Shown here: in pieces, positions 58,480 to 64,000 of the stretch
Numbering within the stretch: position 1 is the stretch's first letter
Layout: each line of letters starts with the position of its first letter
NCBI GenBank assembly: GCA_012934845.2
Contig: WNNJ02002157.1
Coordinates: 124,001 to 188,000 of the forward strand
From: Pomphorhynchus laevis
Lineage: Eukaryota > Acanthocephala > Palaeacanthocephala > Echinorhynchida > Pomphorhynchidae
Length of the DNA stretch: 64,000 nucleotides
Direction of reading: 5' to 3'
Made by a program: the position numbers and the translations under genes
The notes under the pieces: generated by a model
Told to the model about the DNA's origin: nothing
Database searches by the model: none
The model's input: only the letters and a program-made list of their open reading frames with translations

Positions 58480-58625
58480 TATATCTGGATTAAAGAAAAG
58501 AGGATTTTTTTGATATTTCGCAAACTTCTGCTAGCATCTTTAGAAAATTACTAAGAAATTTTCGGAAGATGCTAACAGAGGTTAGCGAAATATCAATAAA
58601 ATTTTCTTTCTTTGATCCAGCTTCA
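58480..58625. repeat. Inverted pair of the hammerhead-like repeat
   Basis: Arms of about 70 nt converge on a centre near 58555. The right arm (plus strand) has CGGAAGA-T-GCTAAC-AGAG-GTTAGC-GAAA (58563-58590), a perfect six-pair stem II. The left arm, on the minus strand, has CTAAAGA-T-GCTAGC-AGAA-GTTTGC-GAAA. The same repeat is present singly at 40335-40435. Confidence 0.7.
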
Positions 58626-59219
58626 ATAATTATTTATCAATAATGGATCAGTTTAATTATTATTAATTATATATATATATATATTACAAATATATATATA
58701 TATATATATTGAAATAATTTATATTGACAAATATTAAAAAAAACAACATTTTATAAAACCGTGTTTTCTCTGTCTAACCTAAATGTGGCCACATTTGCTT
58801 TTTGCTCATTTTAATGGAATTTCATGGGGTTTCTCATTTTTATTAAATTACATCTTTAACAGAATTTCAATAAATACTTGCACGGATAAATAAATTAAAT
58901 AAAAGTGTAGATAAAATAAATACCATTGATGCCCTTCATACGTGTACTAAGTAAATGGATCTGTTGTCCAAAATTACAAAAAAATCAAACATAAATTGTT
59001 AAATATTATTTACCTGTAATGCATATATTCATAAAACATAAAGATGAATTATTGCTGAACTATATACTGACACTGATTAAACAAATGTGGATGTGTGATA
59101 TATGTGATATAAGTTAACTAAACATGGTTATCAGGGTTGTGAAAATGCTTTTTTAAAGTGTACTGCTAAAAACAAGACTTAAATAATGATATATCTTTAC
59201 ATAACAATTTTATTGTCTT
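58626..59219. other. AT-rich DNA with a (TA)n tract
   Basis: Two runs of TA lie at 58669-58682 and 58692-58710. No gene is recognised. Confidence 0.45.
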
Positions 59220-59700
59220 TTTTACTGAAAAACCTCCCTTTTGAATAGCAATATAAAATGGTTAATTTGTTCTATTGAATGTATCGGCAATTCATTTGTT
59301 TCTATCATCTTGAAAATATCAAACTACCTAATGATGATCGAGACGGTAAAACACTTTCCTATTCTATTGATGTAGTCGAAGAGTTGTTGAGATTATTTAA
59401 GATCTCTGGTCAATTGATATCAACCTCAGTTTTATTGTATTTTTACTTTTGTCAAATTGACAAAAACAGCAAAAATAGGTAATGAGAAACTACTTTAGCT
59501 TCATACTTTCATATATTCAAAGAATAACATCAAATAGCAGCTGCATTGATCTTTATACAAAGAAAGCACAATGTGATCCGAACAAAACTCGTAAATCACT
59601 TGAAACTCAGACAGCTGTTCAACTAGTAGATGCAATATTTGGTATAAATACAAAGTACATAGAAATTAAGATGATTAAAAATAGTAAAATACTGTTATAA
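59220..59700 (+). CDS. Two adjacent open frames, possible host exons
   Basis: The first (59279-59482) contains LENIKLPNDDRDGKTLSYSI and VVEELLRLFKISGQ. The second (59482-59700) contains NKTRKSLETQTAVQLVDAIF. Both have a composition more like protein than the flanks, and AATAG|GTAATG at 59474-59480 could be a donor. I cannot assign a family; they may be chance frames. Confidence 0.2.
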
Positions 59701-60339
59701 AGAGAGCAAATTAATAAAACCATAGCGCAATTATTTCTGTTAGAGAAAAATCGATTAAATCATTGAAAAAAAATTGGCAGCAAATTCGATGAAGGAGGAA
59801 TAAAAGCTTACCAAAACCGCAATTATTGAAAAGCAGAATTTTTATTTAAAAGCATGATTTAAATTTTAATTCAAATAAGATAACCAAATATGAATACTAG
59901 GATGAATCGGTGATTATTAACAGGATTTAAGTATATTCCAATATTTAAGTTAATAATTTAAAATATTATAATATTTCATATTTCAACTGTGATTAATAAA
60001 ATAATAACCGAATATTAATATTCGCATATTATTAGGGAGATAATACTGATATTTTAAAGACACAAATTGTATTTCATTATTCAAAAAATTCATATTTGAA
60101 GTTGATACACAGATTAGTATATTTATAAACACAGTAATAAATATTTTTAATTAATTCTTAATCTTAGCATGGATAAAATGGATAATCTTAGTGTGGACAA
60201 AGGTTTTTTTGATATATAATATCATAAAAATATATATTTACTGAACGATATTTAATATAAAGAATATTGTACCCTGTGTTAGAAAGTAAATAAAAGATTT
60301 TTAGAAAAACTGTTTTTACATTTAAATTATAATAATTTA
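59701..60339. other. AT-rich DNA
   Basis: No recognisable feature. Confidence 0.35.
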
Positions 60340-60890
60340 AATACAAACCCAACATATTAACGAAGTGATTTAAATTTAAAACAATTATTACAAGTCATTG
60401 TTCTATAGTGGATAAAGTGTATAAAAACTGAATCAGATAATAAACTATACCTATATTATATTGAAATCCAAAATTACATAAAAATCCATCAAAACCTTGG
60501 TTCATATGTAGTGCTTTTAAAACACTATATTAAAACCACTTTATGTTTATATGAATAAAATACTTAAAGTAAGTAAAGCACACTTCAAAATATATTGTAG
60601 GATAATCGAAATCAATACTGGTATAAAACACTATTTCAGTATTAATTCTACAAAAGAATTTTTAGAACACACGAAAGGAATAAATTTTCAGAATATAAAT
60701 ACGCACGATTTTAGTACGCTCTATACAAATCTAGATTTAGCAGATATTAAAGATACATTAGAAAAATTAATTAATCTTATATTCGGAAAAAGATATACAT
60801 ATATATGTTACAATAATTATAACGCCTATCTAACTAAAATTAAACCATCAAGTAAATATATGAATATAATGAATTAATAGAAATCAATAA
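60340..60890 (+). mobile_element. Naiad-type PLE copy J: pre-RT and RT start
   Basis: Decayed frames match copy B from the TYERSELSLET region through the NPKLHKNP motif. The open frame 60551-60877 then reads FSINSTKEFLEHTKGINFQ, THDFSTLYTNLDLADIKDTL, the RT strand with the first catalytic Asp. It ends at about 60890 against the MULE fragment. Confidence 0.75.
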
Positions 60891-60892
60891 TA

Positions 60893-61620
60893 GGAATCTG
60901 CATATGTTTATATGATAAGAAAGTTGTTGGTTATATTAGAAAACAAAGAGATCAATTTTTATCCCTTTAAAGTTCAGATTTATTTCAAAATAGTTGTGTT
61001 TAATCCAGTAAACAAAGTATTACCTACAACTTCAATCAATGCATGCTTTTTTTACTTAGGACTATGTCTAATGAGGAAGCTGAACAGTCTTGGACTAAGA
61101 ACACTATTTAATGAAAATTATGATTTTAAATTTGCCTTCCAGCTGATTAGCACTCTTGCTCTAATACCCATTTCTCTTATTGATGAAGGATGGAGAATAA
61201 TAAATGAAAAGATTCCGAGAGTAGATCCAAGAATCGAAGAGCTTCTAAATTATGTATCTAATACGTTGCTTGTTTTAAATAATTCGGTTTTTAGCGGATA
61301 TGTATGGTATCATAACAGCAACCTTAAATGATAGGACAAACAATGCATGTGAGGGATTCCATGCAAAATTGAATAGATCTTTAAATAAGTCTAACCCTCG
61401 TTCTTTGAAATTGTAGATAAAATTAAAATTCTTATGATACGCAGTGAGGCAGAGTTATCTCGCAGATTAGCTGGAGGAAAGGCAAAACCAAAGAAGTATT
61501 TATACTCGTATAATAACATCGTAATCTTGCTTCAAAATTTCGGCAATGATTTGATCAGCTTATATGAATTAATGTATGCTCTGCAAAATACAATAAAACT
61601 TGAAATTTAGTTTTATATTA
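60893..61620 (+). mobile_element. MULE transposase fragment, C-terminal half (plus strand)
   Basis: The open frame 60912-61331 starts with LLVILENKEINFYPFKVQIY, passes through CFFYLGLCLMRKLNSLGLRT (the H/Q-C segment of MULE transposases, with Tyr-Leu for His) and IPISLIDEGWRII, and ends VFSGYVWYHNSNLK. Across a frame break RTNNACEGFHAKLNRSL follows, the conserved C-terminal R-T-N-N-x-x-E-x-(F/W)-H motif. The N-terminal zinc finger and DGTF strand are missing; the minus-strand copy at 63 kb has them. Confidence 0.75.
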
Positions 61621-61689
61621 TTTTATAATTATGTTATACATTCCTTTTTAATTCTATTTATTTTATTTTTATTTTCTCATTTACTTTCT

Positions 61690-61890
61690 ATTTAGAATTC
61701 TTATTTAGAATTTGGAAGTAGTGAAATTTGAAAGTAGCGGCTATTCGGAAGTAGTGAAATTTGGAAGTGGTAAAATTTCGAAGTAGTTAAATTTGGAAGT
61801 TATAAAATTTCGAAGTAGTTAAATTTCGAAGTAGTTAAATTTGGAAGTGATAAAATTTCGAAGTAGTTAAATTTGGAAGTGGTAAAATTC
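61690..61890. repeat. Minisatellite with 16-18-bp units
   Basis: Variants of GAAGTAGTGAAATTTG (GAAGTGGTAAAATTTC, GAAGTAGTTAAATTTG) are repeated about ten times. The same units recur at 63680-63825 and 63925-63980, on the same strand. Confidence 0.9.
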
Positions 61891-61913
61891 GGAAGCTACA
61901 TTTAGTAGCTTCC
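61891..61913. repeat. Hairpin at the end of the minisatellite
   Basis: GGAAGCTAC, loop ATTTA, GTAGCTTCC: nine perfect pairs built from the last repeat unit. Confidence 0.9.
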
Positions 61914-61929
61914 CCTAACCATTGAAGAT

Positions 61930-62718
61930 TTATGGACTGAGTCGTAGGTAGAAAGTTTAAGATATGATGGTGAGTTTGATCACGGAAGTTAAAAACTATA
62001 AATAGTGAGTGCATGATGACGCGATGAGAAATGCTAGGCCAATTGAGAAGTAATAGATGACAAGAAATATGATCAAAGCGTCGGAGGCAAAATAAGATAC
62101 GAGCGTCTGTGTGGATAACTATTTGAGAAGGGCTTAGTAAGGTTTAGGGTAAGTTGACTAGTAAAATGATTCGAAGTTCAGTTGTGGGAAGATAAGTGAG
62201 AAAATAAGTTGTCTGCAGATGTTTGGATTAACTATTCTACGAATACATCGAAGGTCACGGAGATGAAAAGATCTTCGCGAAAAGAAGGTAAAATAATTTT
62301 TTTATCAAATTAAACACCAAGAAATTTCAAATGATCGACAATGAGAATAGGTTTACCATCAAAAAGTACAGGGATAAAATATCACGTTGTATATATATTT
62401 CTTGTAAATAAGAAATATCACGTTGTGGGGAGTCAGCGATAAGACGCTTGATTTTTCGTTGATGATCATCTAAATTGAATTAAGTAATTGGAAACTACGA
62501 TTACGAATTCTGTAAGACAATGCAAGATCACCGATATTCAAAGAGCGATAATAAGAATATAGAAAGGTGTCATCTACATATTGCATGATGTGAAACGTCG
62601 CGCTACAACGAAGGAGAAGATGCGCTTGGTGCGGTAGGATGAGAACCAGCAACAGTTTTACAATATAAACCGTAGCGACGACAAAGTCAGGATATAAGTG
62701 AGTGGTTAAATATGTCAA
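61930..62718 (-). mobile_element. LINE reverse transcriptase fragment (minus strand)
   Basis: On the minus strand 62718-62470 contains PDFVVATVYIVKLLLVLILP and QYVDDTFLYSYYRSLNIGDL, the catalytic Y-V-D-D box followed by a typical helix. Lower down are frames with FLIYKK and a likely connection domain. It does not match LINE-A or LINE-B closely and lies between the two MULE pieces. Confidence 0.55.
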
Positions 62719-63570
62719 AGGCTGATGAAAGGTTGAGAAAATGAAATTTTCTCAACCTTTAAATATTCAAGTTTTTTTGTATTTTGCAGCAGCTGGAAGG
62801 CAAATTTAAAATCATAATTTTTACTAAATAGTGTTCTTAATCCAAGACTGTTCAGCTTCCTCATTAGACATAGTCCTATGTGAAAAAAACATGTATTGAT
62901 TGAAGTTGTAGGTAATACTACTTTTACTGCATTAAACACAACTATTTCGAAATAAATCTGAACTTTAAAGGGATAAAAATTGATCTCTTTGTTTTCTAAT
63001 ATATCCAACAACTTTATTACCATATAAACATATGCAGATTCATCTTTTGAGGATATAAAACTAAATACCAGGGGAAATAACTAATTATTAGCAACGCCAT
63101 GTATAGAAGAAGACTTAAATGTGCCATCCATAAAAATGCGAACGGAATTAAAACCTGAAAATCTTCTTATAATGTCAGCATTGCCGATTATTACTATGCT
63201 AAGTCTTTCTTCAAAACGTTTATGCATCAGACAATTGACACCATCCTGCCTCAGAAACCATTCTTCTTTAATACTTCAAAAAAATACTTTTGGCCACTGA
63301 AGGATATAAAATTCTTTTTTCGAGTTCCTTCAAAACGAACTCCAACATCGCCTTCTCATCAAGGAACAGCGCAAAGAAAGGGATCAACGAATATCAACTC
63401 AATCAGCTTCTCTTTAATCAACATTCTTATCATTTGTTTTAAATCAGTCTCGTGATTGTGTTCATTATTTACCAACTCAATTGTGTAATCAGTAGAAACA
63501 GCAGGTACTGAACGCAAATTATTGCTACACTTTCAATATTGTTTGTTAGTATTACATCTCCAGCTAGCAT
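62715..63570 (-). mobile_element. MULE transposase fragment, N-terminal half (minus strand)
   Basis: From 63570 downward: a FLYWCH-like zinc finger (C-S-N-N-L-R ... NNEHNHETDLKQ), KAMLEFVLKELEKRILYPSV, then RIFMDGTFKSSSIHGVANN with the DGTF catalytic Asp near 63125, FSFISSKDESAYVYM, and the open frame 63023-62715 (LLDILENKEINFYPFKVQIY, CFFHIGLCLMRKLNSLGLRT). It overlaps the plus-strand copy over about 240 bp at high identity. Together the two copies show most domains of a MULE of the FLYWCH type, but each is truncated and broken. Confidence 0.75.
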
Positions 63571-64000
63571 GGAAGAGGTAGTTATCGATTATGGGGACAC
63601 TTTTTCCTTTCCTCGGCGGTAGTCATAATATGTTTCTCGACATTAGTTTTGGGGTAAAGAAATATTTTTTAAGATAATAGCATTTGAAAGTAGTGAAATT
63701 TGAGAGTAGTGAAATTTGAGAGTAGTGAAATTTGAAAGTAGTGAAATTTGGAAGTTACGAAATTTGTAAGTAGCAAAATTTGTAAGTAGTGAAATTTGGA
63801 AGTGGTGAAATTTGGAAAAGGTAGTTATCGATTATGGGGACACTTTTTCCTTTCCTCGGCGGTAGTCATAATATGTTTCTCGGCATTATTTTTTGAGTAA
63901 AAAAATATTTTTATAATATAATGCATTTGTAAGTAGCGAAATTTGGAAGTGGTGAAAATTTGAAGTAGTTTTATTAGTCTTATATATAGTCAATGAAAAC
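63571..64000. repeat. Tandem duplication of a 240-bp unit with minisatellite
   Basis: GTAGTTATCGATTATGGGGA with the next ~90 bases occurs at 63571 and 63812. Each copy is followed by the GAAGTAGTGAAATTTG-type minisatellite (63680-63811 and from 63925 to the window end). The block lies just outside the N-terminal end of the minus-strand MULE, where its terminal sequence should be. Confidence 0.85.

Overview
This is an AT-rich (low-GC) animal window that is mostly a graveyard of retroelements, with two recognisable host genes. Spliced genes with long introns, an Abi-family signalling protein, an AA15-type LPMO-like gene, several LINE clades, Penelope-like elements (PLEs), a MULE and Ty3/Gypsy fossils all point to a small-genome-unit invertebrate. 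A flatworm or another lophotrochozoan is my best guess, held with low confidence, because nothing here is diagnostic of a phylum.

Layout. 0.8-1.7 kb: a compact, single-exon Abl-interactor (ABI) gene on the plus strand. 2.7-7.1 kb: two CR1-like LINE-A copies, tail to tail. 7.2-9.4 kb: a LINE-B ORF1 scrap, a GIY-YIG fragment of a canonical PLE with a hammerhead-like sequence downstream, and the 3' end of an AT-rich PLE of the N-terminal-endonuclease (Naiad) type. 9.8-16.3 kb: two minus-strand LINE-B (jockey/R1-like) copies in head-to-tail order. 16.4-21.7 kb: a plus-strand LINE-C interrupted by the longest Naiad copy. 21.8-26.6 kb: two facing Ty3/Gypsy fossils. 26.6-36.2 kb: PLE pieces and two more LINE-B copies. 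36.2-37.1 kb: two Naiad 3' ends in tandem.

37.4-49.8 kb: a minus-strand host gene of four exons whose splice phases and reading frame agree from ATG to stop (444 residues). It encodes an AA15-like (chitin-binding type 4 / lytic polysaccharide monooxygenase fold) secreted protein that seems to have lost both copper-binding histidines. Its introns hold an RLE-type LINE, Naiad tails, a 53-bp tandem repeat and a hammerhead-like repeat.

49.8-64 kb: AT-rich DNA with two weak candidate host exons, Naiad fragments, long inverted repeats carrying hammerhead-like cores, LINE scraps, and two inverted copies of a MULE transposase next to 16-18-bp minisatellites. The most interesting signals are the brace-less AA15 gene and the structured RNA at the 3' end of the Naiad family (a covarying hairpin followed by a pseudoknot). 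Recurrent CUGANGA-stem-GAAA cores, which look like hammerhead-ribozyme remnants, are a third.
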